64,000 nt of DNA from Limonium bicolor (GCA_023374045.1 CM041776.1:41608171-41672170), one strand, 5' to 3'; shown: positions 1-11,487, counted from the stretch's first letter. Notes: a model not told the origin generated them from the letters alone. Numbers and translations: made by a program.

Positions 1-6
1 GAGTAC

Positions 7-863
7 TTGCAGAGGTCGAAGTCTAGGTGGCTTCAGGTTATAGGTCGGAGGATCCGACACAGAGGGGAGGAGAAGGATGTCCTCCCTTTCGCGAGCTTCC
101 CCACGCTGATTCAGAGGCTTCTCCTGGAGATCCTCAGTCATCAGATTCGCCCATCTGGGGCGCATGATGCTACTGATGAGGATTGTGCCCTACTAGACTA
201 CTTCCTAGGTCCATCTCCACCCGCTCAGCGCATCTCCTTCAGCCACATCATGTTCGGCCAGCTCCATAAGGTGGTCTCCTACCTGAGGACGAAGAAGAAG
301 AAGATTACTCTCATTTTTTCCCTTCTTCATCGGGCTCCACCTTATCGGTTCCGTCCCACTCTCAGCAGAGGTCAAGGAAGGTTTAGAGCTCCGTACAGAA
401 AGCGCCCAGTCACACTGCTGACTGTGCGGAGCTGGGGCTTTACGCGCTCAGATGACGGTACTTGGGTCAGAGGTACCGCTGCTCGGTCTTCCACTGCATC
501 TTCCACAGCAGCGGGTCCCTCTACGGGAGCTACACACTCAGCTGATCCTGACCCACCGTCCGCTGACACTGCACAGGAGAGGACCCTATGTGCCGACTAC
601 TGCCATGATGCAGATCCCTGCTCCTGTACCTATCCCGACAGATCTCCAGACTCAGTTCCAGGCCTTCCATCAGAGGTTTGAGAGCTTTGAGCAGACTCAG
701 CAGAGGATACTGGCTGAGCAGCACGGGTGATGCAGCGCTTGGACCGAGTGAGGAGTTGCATGCACAGACAGCGCAGCAGAATGCGCAGACCGCTCAGCTC
801 CTAGAGCGTCTCCTCGCTCAGACAGGCCAGGGACCAGCACAGCCTCCACCACCACCGCAGTGA
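7..863 (+). pseudogene. C-terminal part of an Athila-type 3' ORF (plant transposon protein-like), frameshifted
   Basis: Three overlapping frames (7-681, 452-730, 678-863) appear to be pieces of one protein broken by indels near 450 and 700. The first part is basic and Ser/Pro-rich. The last part is Gln-rich (QTQFQAFHQRFESFEQTQQ, then repeated AQTAQ-type heptads) and would form a coiled coil before a proline-rich tail and a stop at 861-863. It sits where Athila elements carry their extra 3' ORF, between integrase and the 3' untranslated region. It resembles proteins annotated as putative plant transposon protein, but I see no diagnostic catalytic motif. No function is assigned. Confidence 0.5.
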
Positions 864-1326
864 TTTTTATTTTTGTTATCTTTATTTTTATTTATTATTA
901 CTCTGTTTGTTCTAATATTTTTAAGACTAATATTGTTTTAAAACCTTGTCAACTTTTGTTACATACAGGAAGGTAACAGTTTGGTTTACTTTATGTTTCT
1001 TTTTGTATATTATATTTATGTTTTTCATACTATTATTTTCTTTTGGTGTCATTTGAAATCTGCTGGCTATATATGATTTTCTTTCAGAATAAATTCTATA
1101 TCCAACATATAGCTGAACTCGCCTATGGGAGCAACCACAGTTGCTCTAGGAAATTCGATACCTTCGGTTGAACACTTGCGTAAACTTAAGTGTGAGGAAC
1201 GTCTCACCCCTACCAAGCTCTAAGTGTGAGGAAGGATACCTTCCTCAATCTACGATACAGAGGGAGTTTCAGTTCTTCCTTTATTTTATTAATGTTCAAC
1301 CCGTATTTATTTAATCCTTTATGAGT

Positions 1327-1430
1327 CTGTCATAATTTGAAAGGTCATTTTCTTGATTTTAATTCTGAACAATGAGGACATTGCTCCTCAAGTGTGAGGA
1401 AGGAGAGACCTTTCCCTGAAATTATGACAG
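1327..1430 (+). ncRNA. Long covarying stem-loop in Athila 3' UTR (element A copy)
   Basis: The left arm CTGTCATAATTT then GAAAGGTC (1327-1346) pairs with 1407-1430. That gives 12 bp, a 4-nt bulge on the right arm, and 8 bp. The loop holds a small hairpin TGAGGA/TCCTCA and an AAGTGTGAGGA motif. Element B has the same arrangement at 25446-25548 with a different outer stem (TAGCATGTTTT) that still pairs perfectly, so the pairing rather than the sequence is kept. Function is inferred only: a cis-acting element of the genomic RNA. Confidence 0.6.
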
Positions 1431-1704
1431 TAGTTCGATAATGCCACACTCACTTTCTGCTACTCTAAACTGCCTATAAAAAAAATTGTAAAAATGAGAT
1501 AAAATAATTGTAGAAGTGTCTGAAATTATGTCAAGTGACAACTGAAAGATGGTTTTATTTAAAGGAGTCTGTATAAAATTATTTTCCATCAAAATATTCT
1601 ATTTTCACTCAAAATATGATAGATCTGCTGATTGTAAAAACCAATTTAGTTTAGCTTGGGATTATGGAAATATGTGGAAAGTCAAGGAAAGAAAAGGATA
1701 AAGA

Positions 1705-1862
1705 CAAGGTACTCCGCTGTTTATGAATTTTTCTAACCAAAAACAGGCCTCGTTTATCCGGTTATTAAGTTCTTTGGGGTGCTTTAACACCTTTCTACCT
1801 AAGGTCTCGTGACCTGGGATAGAAGACCCAACACCGCTACAAGGATAGAGAGAAAAGTCTGG
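1705..1862 (+). ncRNA. Conserved non-coding module of Athila-type 3' UTRs (element A copy)
   Basis: The block runs from CAAGGTACTCC through GGCCTCG to AGAGAAAAGTCTG. It is clearly alignable with element B 25807-25963 and the reverse strand of element D 11885-12054, although the surrounding sequence is diverged. It contains small hairpins GGTG/CACC and AGGTC/GACCT; in B and D the second uses a G-U pair. It is non-coding in all three copies. Confidence 0.6.
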
Positions 1863-2258
1863 GGTACAAAAAAATAATGCAATTTTAAAAAATTTTTGTG
1901 TGTTTTGTATATACAATATTTGCACATTCAAAAAAAAAGAATGTAAATAATAAATTGCAATTTATATTTATGAACATGAGTACGTGGTGTTGAAAGGTAT
2001 TGCGGAATAAGGCATTACTTCACACCCCTTGTCATCCCGGGTTAGAGAATTGAAATTGGTTGATAATCCCAGGTTAATCTAACTTGTTTTCTGCAGTCTA
2101 GTTTTTCTATGCTTTTATTAAATTGTTCTTCTTCACTGTTTATAAAAACCTACTTCTAAGAGCAGAATTATTCTTTCAATTGTCACTTTGTCTAAATTCC
2201 CTTCTACACTTATTTAACCTTGTTTTATTATTTGGCTTAGAGATAATTATATTCCTTA

Positions 2259-2278
2259 TTTGCTTGAGGACAAGCAAA
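2259..2278 (+). other. Pre-polypurine-tract hairpin, element A
   Basis: TTTGCTTG-AGGA-CAAGCAAA is an 8-bp perfect stem with an AGGA tetraloop ending 6 nt before the polypurine tract. Equivalent hairpins precede the tract in B, D, E and G. Confidence 0.7.
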
Positions 2279-2284
2279 AGTCAA

Positions 2285-2297
2285 GTGTGAGGAAGTT
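2285..2297 (+). other. Polypurine tract of element A
   Basis: The purine-rich GTGTGAGGAAG and two T residues lie directly before the LTR start TGATAAGTG at 2298. The same tract precedes the 3' LTR of element B. Confidence 0.75.
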
Positions 2298-2518
2298 TGA
2301 TAAGTGCAAAACATATAGACTTATTAGGGTTTAATCACCTTATTAATTGTAGCATTTTTAGTAATGTTTCTCACTTATCTAGGGTTTTTCCTATAATTAT
2401 GTTGTTATATTAACTGATGTATTTTATGTCTTAAATTGTAGGAAAAATGCCTAAACATACATATGTTTATAGGGATTAAAACAAAGGCCACAAGTAGGGA
2501 CATGCATGCGTACGTGAT

Positions 2519-2745
2519 TTGCATGCAACCGCCCTTATTGAGAGGACGTGGAGGCGGACAACACTAGGGGTTTTTATTTACATGCAACCGCTTCATTTCA
2601 AGCGGTCATGTTGCCATGCAACCGCCACATACGAGGCGGACGACAGAGAGGGCAACCGCCCCAAACCGGGCGGACAAGACAGAGGAGACCGCCTATTAAC
2701 ATGCGGTTGAGATACAGAGGAGACCGCCACTTATCTAGCGGACAC
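2519..2745 (+). repeat. Array of ACCGCC/GGCGGT hairpins in LTR of element A
   Basis: About six short inverted repeats with arms of the type ACCGCC and GGCGGA, separated by 6-18 nt. The cleanest is ACCGCTT (2587-2593) with AAGCGGT (2600-2606). Some units begin with CATGCA. The array lies about 190 bp upstream of the TATA box, in the U3 region. Confidence 0.65.
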
Positions 2746-2932
2746 GTGTAAATGTGCAGGAAATCAACGGGTTATCTTCTTGGCCGACTCGCTCTGCAAC
2801 TTGATTCCGTCATATCCATTAGCAGTCGGCGCCTACCAGAAATCACTCACGCGTTGTTCCTGTCCCCTACAATCAATGAGGCTGCAATCAACGAGCTCAA
2901 TCAATGAGCTGCTGCTATGCTGTTCTCCTTCC

Positions 2933-2942
2933 TCTATAAATA
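2933..2942 (+). promoter_or_regulatory. TATA box of element A LTR
   Basis: TCTATAAATA in a CT-rich context, followed by CT-rich sequence as expected around an LTR transcription start. Confidence 0.6.
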
Positions 2943-3886
2943 CCACGTTCCATTTACCTTCTCCAGGGTATTTCCAGAGGTTCCGTCCGTGGTTCCTCCT
3001 GGAGTTCCAATTCACACCATCATTCCATCTTCATTCCACTACACATTCACTCACTCGTTCATTTCATTTCTAATCTCCCGCTTCTCCATTTATTTTCTTT
3101 TCATCTCATTAATTTCACCTCTAGTCTCATGTATTTAAATAGAAGACCAAATTATTTAATATGTTAGGCTAGAGTACGTATACTCTGGGAATAATTATTA
3201 TGTATCTGTATTAATTATGCAATATGTTTTACTGGTTTTAATTTTAATGAAGTTTGTTACGATTAAAGGTTTTCTCGCATCTTTTTAATAAATGTCATGA
3301 GTTTGTTAAATTGCTTTACTAAGTCTATTTTGATCAGACCGGTGATAATAGACAGGTTAATTAAGGCGTAAATCTGGAGAAAGCTTATTATGATTTAATG
3401 AATTAGTATTTTCAGATGCAAATGTAATCCCTCAACACTCCTCTGCCGTTCGCAGGCTTTTGCTTGAGTTTTCATCGGACCTTGCATTACAGGTGAACGA
3501 GTTCTTATGAGGCTATGACTTAGTCCTTAAGATAATTATAGGAATCTTGCCAAACAATTATAATTAAACCAGTAGACCTAGCATGAAAGAGCAGATAATA
3601 TTAATCTGAACCAGAGTCCCGTTTAGTTTATCTGTTAATTTAGTTAATTTTATCTTTCCCTTTTATTTATAAAAACAAGTCAATTAATCCCCCCTTTTTG
3701 TGACACGCTTAGGTACTATAATATGTACATTAGTCCCGCGGTTCGATATCCGGTCGCTTACATTTTCACTATACTACTGCGACCGGGATTTGTTTGCAGC
3801 CCGACATTTATTTTGAGTTTTTAATTTCTTTTCTTTTAATTTTACACCAGTTTAACCACTCACTTTACAACGTCTGCAATTATTAT

Positions 3887-4891
3887 GTTGTTAAGTATGA
3901 CTCTCTCTTCCCTTGTGTGTGTCTAACAAGACTCGACCTATTATTGTGAATTGTGTATAGAGGTCAATAATGAACTGCTAACAAGTGCTAACGGGGGAAG
4001 TAAGGAGTCCGATCTGTTCCGGCCACGCGTGTGAGTATGGGAGTCGATGTCATAACCGGTTCGATTCTCTTTGTATGTTATGGTTGCTTTCCAATTTGGT
4101 TTCCAACCTTCCCTTTAGCTTAACCAAGGCTATTTTACTAACTCACATCGGGCCACAGGGGCATACTATGTGTTGTTTCGGTGTGCTTGGATCACTATAT
4201 CCGAGGCACCTTGTGTTAAGTTATCCGTTCAATCTAACAGGACGGTAACGAGCTTAGCATGAGCATGGCAACATTCTCTAGGCTCTCCATGGGAACTAAT
4301 TGTATTGGTTCACTTCCTAAATGGAATTGTTCTTGTGTGTTATGTGTGATGTCGTGTACAATACCTATGTTCTGATAATTGTATATGTTGAGTGTTTTAA
4401 AATGAATGCCATGTCATTATGACAATTAGTTGCGCGCATCCCGGTAGCCGATGGGCTGCGCGTTAACCATACCAGCCAAGGGTTGCTGACCCCCTCGGGG
4501 GCTCCATATTTCTTATACTGCAGGATGAGGATCGAAGAAGCGGAATGGCTTTAGATTCTAGGATGCAGGTTTACTTTTGATTACTTTTGGATGTTGGGCC
4601 CGGGATGCGCCTGTGCTCCCGTGGCGTTATATATTTTGGTTGTGAACAGTTTACAGTGACAGTATACAGTAAAGGATGTAAGTAAACACTCGGTATTATG
4701 TTAATGTATATGTGGTTATTAGTTCTATGCTCGGGAGTCTGATCATCAGACCGGTACACTTGTATTTATTCAGTCTTGTTAACCACGTGGGTGGTTGACG
4801 GCGTTGTAGCACCAATCGTTTAGATATTGTTTAGTTGTTTAATTTCCGCTGCGATTTCAAGTAATGTTATGTGCGTAGTAGGGGTGTTACA
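3887..4891 (+). repeat. Chromovirus-type LTR, 3'-terminal fragment 1
   Basis: Closely matches the last kilobase of the element E LTR (about 44020-45038), including the segments GGCCACGCGTGTGAGTATGG and GGATGCGCCTGTGCTCCCG, and ends in the same GGGGTGTTACA. The first 2.8 kb of the LTR is absent; the left junction abuts element A. Confidence 0.75.
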
Positions 4892-5938
4892 CATGTAATG
4901 AGTTTACAGTTGTTCATATTAATGTGATGTTATGATGTGACTCATTTCCCTTGTGTGTGTCTAACATGACTTACCACTTCTTGTGAATTGTTTGTTAAGT
5001 TCCACTGTTGAACTTCTAACAAGTGCTAACTGGGAAGTGAGGAATCCGGTTGTCCGGTCATGCATGTAAGTTTAAGAGTAGATATCTGTATCAGATTCGA
5101 CTCTTATGTTGTTAAGATTGTTCTCCTTTATTTGGCATTCGATCTCCCGCTAGCTTCCTCCAAAGCTTACCTATTATGACTTATGATCGGTTTAGTGGGA
5201 ACATGTGTTTGTGTGGTGTGTTCGGGTCACAATATCCGAACCATCTGTGACTTAAGTTACTCGTTCGAATAACAGAACGGTAATGAGTGTGTGTAACGAG
5301 CTTAACATGAGAGTGAACCATTCTCTAGGCTTCTTATGTTATTTAACCTTCTTGGTTGTTATTGTGGAAAGTGTATCCATTGTGTATGTGATGTTGTGCT
5401 ATGCCATATGTTATGTTATGTTTAAAATGAATGCCATGTCATCATGACAATTAGTTGCGCGTATCCCGGTAGCCGATGGGCTGCGCGTTAACCATACCAG
5501 CCAAGGGTTGCTGACCCCCTCGGGGGCTCCATATTTATACTGCAGGATGAGGATCGAGGAAGCAAGTGGTTGTAGATCAAGGTATGTCATACTTTTGATT
5601 ACTTTTGGACGGTAGGCCCGGGATGCGCCTGTGCTGCCGTGGCGTTGTATTTTGGCAAAGTTGTATTACAGTGATGGTCGTTTACAGTTGACAGTGGAGT
5701 TTATGTGTACAGTTTCAGTGACGGTTGTATTAAATACTCGGTATGTTGGTTATGTGTATAGGTTGTTTACCTAATGCTCGGGAGTCTGATCATCAGACCG
5801 GTACACTTGTATTTATTCTGCCTTGTTAACCACGTGGGTGGTTGACGGCGTTGTAGCACCGAATCGTTTAGTTATTGTTTAGTTATTTTTCCGCTGCGAT
5901 TCCATTTAATGTTAAGTGATTGGTAGGGGTGTTTTACA
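4892..5938 (+). repeat. Chromovirus-type LTR, 3'-terminal fragment 2
   Basis: A second, more diverged copy of the same LTR tail, placed directly behind fragment 1 and in the same orientation. It begins CATGTAATGAGTTTACAG, which corresponds to about 43988 in element E, and ends GGGGTGTTTTACA. No primer binding site follows either copy. Confidence 0.7.
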
Positions 5939-6963
5939 TCCAATATCCAGTATCCAACATAATCAATATCACAATGCAGCCAGAGTATGAGATTCTTTCA
6001 TTGGCAATCAAAATCCACCAGTGAATACCCAAACAAGTGGGCCGCAAATATATAATTCCACCAACGATCACCCAAACTTGCGGGTCGCAAAATACAAATT
6101 TCACCTCACTTTAAGTCCTTAAGTGTGTACACCATTCTAAGGGAACTTCTGACCACAAAAAAATAGATCTATAGGGTTTAAACTGCGATATAGTAGTCAC
6201 AATGCAAAATATTCAACTCTATGTACCAATGTGTACGAATCCATCCTAGTGAAAGTTTCCCAAAACCAATAACACCAATCCAGATAATATATTAAACACA
6301 TTCCACCAAATTCTCAAATATAATCAAACCCTGATATCCACATTCATCCATGAGGGGTTTTCTCAAATCAGGATGATTTAATCAAATCATCCAACAATTC
6401 ACAAATATTCGCACAAATCATATAGCAAACATAGTAGCTTACTTGGAACCACGCCCACCACGAATCAAAAATCACACAAAGCACTAACAATTACCGCTGA
6501 TGAACTCGGGATCTAGAATTTAATCCATTCACACAATCAATCAATCATCCATCCATCATTCTATTCATGATTTTTGCAAATTTTACCACGATAGACGGAC
6601 TTTACCTATAAACTGGTTTGAACCAGCAATGGAGAATAGCAAATTAGTGTGAAAGGGAGGATAAGAACGGAGCGAGGCGCAGAGAGAGAGTGGAAACATG
6701 ATTTTGCAGGAAAGAGAAAGGATCTAGAAAAGAAAAGAAGAAAAGGAAAGAAAAGGAAAGAAAAGAAAATAAGGACATTAAATAAAATCTAATTATATAT
6801 TACTTATGCCTAATTATTATTTATCCTTAATTAAGGAATAATTCAAAATTCAAATTACCCAATCATAAACTTTACAACATCCACCAATTATCATAACCAT
6901 ACTTAATCCAATATAACGTATAATATATGCTCACAAGTTAATCACAACTTTAGGGGTATTTCA
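5939..6963 (-). repeat. Probable reversed chromovirus-type LTR or fragment
   Basis: Read on the minus strand, the stretch starts TGAAATACCCCTAAAG at 6963, the same opening as the LTRs of E (TGAAATACCCCAAAC) and of the fragment at 8293. A CT-rich leader-like run follows about 180-310 nt in. The other end is not matched to a known LTR end, so this may be a solo LTR or a fragment. No coding potential was seen. Confidence 0.4.
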
Positions 6964-7359
6964 ACCACACACCGTAAAAACCACCGCAAGATAGTAAAAT
7001 CGTCGATGGTTTACTTTAGGGTTTGTAGTGTGGGGCTTAGAGTCTTACAAAAGGAAAATTAAAATTTTACAATAGTATAAAATGAACAATTAAAAGATAC
7101 CCTAAACCTAAGACATATCTTAGCATTTATAGTCTAGGGTTTAGGATCTTCAGAAATCTTATAAATTTGCTTTAATTTCATTTTCAAAATCTTTAACATC
7201 ACTTTAAAAGTAGATTGATATAGATGTACTTGTTAAAAACTAAAAAATATATATATTAAGGCAACAAACAACAAACTACAACAAGCGTAGCCACCCACAA
7301 GCTGGAGCCTGCATAGCGGTTGGGTGGCAGCCTGGCCATAACCACTAGCCAACTAGCCT
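6964..7359. other. AT-rich sequence without recognisable gene
   Basis: Degenerate sequence between two transposon fragments, with a short imperfect inverted repeat around 6966-7045 (CACACACCG and GTAGTGTGGGG sides). Nothing else can be supported. Confidence 0.4.
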
Positions 7360-7632
7360 TGTTGAAGCCATTGGGAGGTTGTAGCCATCCCAATCATCTG
7401 CTGGCTACCTAACCACTAAGTAAAAATGTGACTAGTACTGAGCTACTAATAGTTAGCCCATATATGTAATCCATATAATTTTTCTATGCCCATTTATATG
7501 TAGCCCATTCTACAACTTATGATATTAGTCTATACATACCTGTAGTACATCGATAATCAATGAAACAGTGTATTCATCTCTTACTTCATTCCATTCTCAG
7601 TTACGTCTTCTAGCTATGTAGTATTCTCTGTA
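7360..7632 (+). repeat. 5' LTR of a Copia element (approximate)
   Basis: Begins TGTTGAAGCC and ends just before a tRNA-iMet primer binding site at 7633. The CT-rich end (CTTACTTCATTCCATTCTCAG) is typical of a short Copia LTR. No second LTR is visible, so the borders are estimates. Confidence 0.5.
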
Positions 7633-7644
7633 TGGTATCAGAGC
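7633..7644 (+). other. Primer binding site (tRNA-iMet), Copia element
   Basis: TGGTATCAGAGC is the canonical complement of the 3' end of plant initiator tRNA-Met. It lies 20 bp before the gag start codon. Confidence 0.8.
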
Positions 7645-7663
7645 TCTTCTCCAACGAGCTCCA

Positions 7664-8292
7664 ATGTCTTCTCCTTGTCCAAGTCCTAGCCCTAAATATG
7701 CTACCTCAGAACAAATGTCCACCACCGTAACCACCACCAAAACTATCCCTAATTTAGTCGGTCTAGCAGCTTCTTTCCCTAAGCTCAATGGGGAAAATTA
7801 TCCCCTCTAAAAGCGACAGCTAAAGTCTTACCTGCGTGGTTATGACTTGTTTAACCATGTCGATGGCTCCAAATCTGCTCCAGCTTCCGATCAAGATGCA
7901 GAATATGCGATCTGGCATCAGCAAGATCAGATGGTTGTTTCAATTCTCATGACATCTCTAACGGAAGACGTTCAGGGACAGATTCTCGACTGTGATTCAG
8001 CACATCAGATCTGGTCCTATTTATACGAGATTTATGCTTCGCAAGCTGCAGCTTGCCTACAACAATTGAGATTTCAGTTATATTCTCTGAAGAAAGATGC
8101 AGATTCCATCACTCTTTACTTCAATCGAGCATAGAAGCTTGCATCGGCCCTAGCAGAAGCTGGATCTGCAGTTTCTGTTAATGACTTATGTCATTGTATT
8201 CTCCACGGGCTTCATGATGAATTTGACTCTATCTCTACTATTCTTCTTAGTCAATCAGGTAAACTCAGTCCATCAGTTGTTATGAGTCAACT
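7664..8292 (+). pseudogene. Copia gag N-terminal part, truncated
   Basis: From ATG at 7664 the frame reads a Ser/Thr-rich leader, then the FPKLNGENYPL-type opening of the Copia gag (UBN2/retrotran_gag_2 family), EYAIWHQQDQMVVSILMTSL, and later LHGLHDEFDSISTILLSQ. Stop codons interrupt the frame at about 7808 (where Copia gags usually have Trp) and at 8132. The sequence ends abruptly at 8292, where a chromovirus LTR begins, so protease, integrase and RT are missing. Gag would form the virus-like particle shell; this copy is dead. Confidence 0.75.
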
Positions 8293-9666
8293 TGAAATAC
8301 CCCTAACTAATTAAACATTGATTAAACATATAATCAATTAAATTAAGGCCTAAACATGCCTTAAAAACAAATTAAAACACAACAATGTTCGTTAGAAAGC
8401 AAGAATTACACCCTTTGATCTTTTAGGGTAAATATATACCCAAATGAGCTCCTTAGGACTTAAAATTTTGTCCTAAGCATTATAACCCATAAATGAACAC
8501 AAAGAAACAATTATAAAAGGAAACCAAGCTCAGAAACTCCTTAGAACACAAAATATGCTCTAAGCTTCCTTAGAGCAAAATTTTGAGAAATTGTCTTCCA
8601 AATTGGTTTTCGATGGACTTTAGGGTCTTGATTACCCTTAATTATACTAATGTGACATAATGTATCACATTAGAATGCCTAAATCAAAGTTTCCAAAAAA
8701 AATCAAAAATATGTGCATTGATTTGTAAGTAGTAACCAAAATAACACTTAGTTACCTTATCTAGTCAATGGTCAACACTTAGTATTTGACTTTGACCATA
8801 TATTGCTGCAAACTTAAGGCATTATCCTTTTCTATCAGCAGGTCCCAATATACATATATATATATGACTCATAGGTAACTTTTTTTATAAAGTAAACCAA
8901 ATACCATTTATTTACTTAATTAAGCCATGTTTATCCTTCCATCTTGGCAGCCCTTTACAGCAGCTTAGAACCTTTCCTCCATCAAAAGAAACCTCTAAAA
9001 ATATCTACCATGAGTCATCCAAGACTATTTACTAAACTAAGACTTTATCTCTTTATAAGTCAAACGTTTTCCGTTTCCTCTCGTTACCTCCCTCTCAGCC
9101 GAGACCACCACTCCATATCCTCTCTTTGCTGCCTCCATTACTGTGAGCAAGCCCCACTTCAAAGACCAACTCCATGAGTCATAGGTAAGCTCTTGGTACA
9201 TGGGTATACTCATTTTCTTCATCTTCTTCTCCTCTTTCCAATGGTGTAATTCATTCTCATTTTCATCCAGCCATCTAGTGGGAGTTCATGCTTGAACGAG
9301 AGGATATGTTTCGGTTGAAAATCAAAAACGGAAGGGAAGAAAGCTTAAGAAGTTCTTAAGGTATAAAACTTGCTCTAAGCATGACCAACCTCTCTTCTTC
9401 ATTTCCGAAAATTATCTTGATGTTCTTAAGCTTATTCCCTCCATTTTTATGTGTAAAATCAATGGAGAAACTGGCCTCATTAAGTGCTAGTTCACGTGGA
9501 GCAAATTAAACCCCTTAAAGACCATTTCTTTCAAGGTAAAAATCCTAGTTCCTCACCTTGCTGAATGCGGTTGTATCCTCCTGCATGAATGAAGTTTTAA
9601 CACTCCTCTTGTGCTGTATAAATCAGGCGAGAGAAACCCTAACCTAGATCTACAACCCTAACCTCT
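8293..9666 (+). repeat. Chromovirus-type LTR, 5'-terminal fragment
   Basis: Starts TGAAATACCCCTAAC and follows the same order of blocks as the element E LTR start (TTAAAACACAA, then AATATGCTCTAAGC, then a TGTATCACATT block). It was inserted into the Copia gag and is itself cut by element C near 9667. No coding potential. Confidence 0.6.
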
Positions 9667-9993
9667 TGTCGGGAATTTATCTATGTCAATGCGGTTTATT
9701 TGTGCTTAATTCATTATTATCTGTCATTAAATTCCCACCTTATGGTTATTTTTATGCTTTTACCTGCAATTGTCTTCTATGATGGGTTTATGTGTTATTT
9801 CAGGCGAAAATCTCAAGAAAACGCATTCCCGATCATTGTAATGTTATTCTGGATTGTCGAACATGGTGAACAGAGTGAAGACATGCACTATTTCTTAAGT
9901 TTACGATGGGTCCGGGACCTTGCACAGACCCTAACTCTCGGACCATCCATTGGTGTTACTCTCGACTTGTTTTGAAGACTGGTCTGGGACTTG
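9667..9993 (+). repeat. 5' LTR of element C, left part
   Basis: First 0.33 kb of the LTR, up to the D insertion point. It includes the start of a GGTCCGGGAC/GTCCCGGACC hairpin array (9907-9993). The last five bases, ACTTG, are the target duplication made by D. Confidence 0.6.
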
Positions 9994-11476
9994 TGCAAAC
10001 GGGAATTTGAAGAAAAATGGAAATAACTAAGAGAATTATCCTAGAAAATCTATAAATCTAAAAATGCCCACGGGTTGCAAAATAAATCCCGGTCAAAGAG
10101 TATAGTGAATTAGAAGCTACCGGGGTCGAATCCACAGGGACTTAGTTATTAAATCTAATCCTAGAAAATAACAAATTAAGGGGGTTGTCGTTTGTTTTGG
10201 TTTAAAAACTAAAAGTAGCAAGCGAGGAAATTAAATAAAATTTTGTAAAGAGATGAATGAAACGGAACCTTGGGTTCAGGGGAATTCTTTGCTAGCTAGA
10301 CTGTATAATTAATCACCGGTTAATTGAGACTTGGATTGGCAAATTCTTTTTATCTCTTTAAGACTAAATCCTAGTCAAATTGAGCTCTTCTACCCGTAAC
10401 GCATTAGGCCGAATCACGGACTAATGTCATACAAATAAAAGGATTAAGCGCGAGAATTATTCATGCATCTGAAGGTCCAATTAATTAATCTAATCAATTT
10501 TTCCACAGATTAACAGATTGCTATGACCTTTCTATCACTCACCGGTCAGATCCGGACAGAAATTCGCAAAGCTAATAATAAAAATCTGCAGCTTTTATTA
10601 AAAGCGTAAATAAAAACAACAACCTGAACAACCCAAATTAATATCTCAAATAACCGGTAAAATAATCATATTATCAGTCTAACTTCGAATTCCCCATCAC
10701 CCAAGATTTAATCCTTTAGCCTAACATAATTAAAGACAAACACAAGAAGAGAGAGTAGAAATCATCTGTGCGTTGATCTTCAAATTCGTCAGCAAAAAGG
10801 TTGAGCAGATGAATGAATTTGGAGCAGAAATCCTCTTCTCCGGTGTGTTGAAATGATCGCGGCACAGAGAGAATAAAAGAGGCGATGTGTGCAAATGGTG
10901 ATGTTTGATGGATGCCTACTTCCAATGCCTTCCTTATTTATAGTCAAATTCAAGACTTTCTGTTTGTCCATTGATGGTTTCTTTTAGTCTCTTCAGTTTT
11001 GTGAAATAAATAAAGACCTTCCAGTTCCTTTAACTTTCTGTATTCAATTGTCTTCATCCATCAATAACTCTTGGAAGGAAGTTTCTTTATTTTATTAAAT
11101 TCATCCATCAATAGCTATTGGAAGACTCTGGAGTTACCTACGTGCCTCTCTCCCTTTCTGCTTGTCCTTTGTTTTTCTTTGTCATTGCGGCAATATCATA
11201 AGAATATATATAATAAACGTTGTTTCGGACACAACTTCGACATGGTCTAAATTCTTCATATGAGCTCCGATTTGTTTCCCGTTTGCGGCGTTGGAAAGCT
11301 CGTGAGGAGATCTATGCATTTCTACCATCATTTCCAGCTTTAAACATATAAATTGGCATCAGTTGTTGCCCAAAGTAAGAGTCATGAAAAGCATATGATA
11401 AGTGTGAAAAAGCGCATAAAAAGGTTGCATAAATAAGAATTTAGCACCTAAAACCATATCACTTTCACACTTATCA
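9994..11476 (-). repeat. 3' LTR of element D
   Basis: 1483 bp, running TGATAAGTGTG...TTTGCA on the minus strand. It pairs with 14113-15599 with few differences, several of them single-base indels. A TATA-like CTATAAATAA lies at 10934-10943 on the minus strand. Confidence 0.9.
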
Positions 11477-11487
11477 AATCCCCACAC
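11477..11487 (-). other. Polypurine tract of element D
   Basis: On the minus strand GTGTGGGGATT directly precedes the LTR start TGATAAGTG. The hairpin TTTTGCTTG-GGGA-CAAGCAAAA (11494-11515) lies just upstream. Confidence 0.8.

Larger units (their letters stand above)
864..2297 (+). other. 3' untranslated region of element A
   Basis: No coding potential. The AAGTGTGAGGA motif occurs near 1169, 1210 and 1389 and again as the real polypurine tract at 2285-2297. The stretch includes a long stem-loop (1327-1430), a conserved non-coding module (1705-1862) and a hairpin just before the polypurine tract (2259-2278). The same order of parts is seen in element B. Confidence 0.7.
2298..3880 (+). repeat. 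3' LTR of element A (right end approximate)
   Basis: Starts TGATAAGTGCAAAAC, matching the LTR starts of B (TGATAAGTGTGAAAC) and D. It contains a hairpin array (2519-2745), a TATA box (2933-2942) and a late segment with ACCGGGATTTGTTTGCA similar to the end of D's LTR. No partner LTR is in the window, so the exact terminal CA cannot be fixed. Confidence 0.65.
1..3886 (+). mobile_element. Athila-type Ty3/Gypsy element A, 3' portion
   Basis: The 3' end of an LTR retrotransposon that starts before the window. Visible in order are the end of a coding region (to 863), a long 3' untranslated region with repeated AAGTGTGAGGA motifs, a hairpin next to a polypurine tract (2285-2297), and an LTR beginning TGATAAGTG at 2298. 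The untranslated region and LTR start closely resemble those of element B (25300-26450) and, reversed, element D, which places A in the tRNA-Asp-primed Athila/Tat group. The LTR right border is unclear, because it runs into a chromovirus LTR fragment near 3887. Confidence 0.8.

Noticed and set aside
4440..4505. tRNA-like or structured RNA gene at the GC-rich segment ending CCCCCTCGGGGG
   Set aside because: No tRNA arms or anticodon logic; the block is part of every E-type LTR tail (also 5456, 44580 and 54785).
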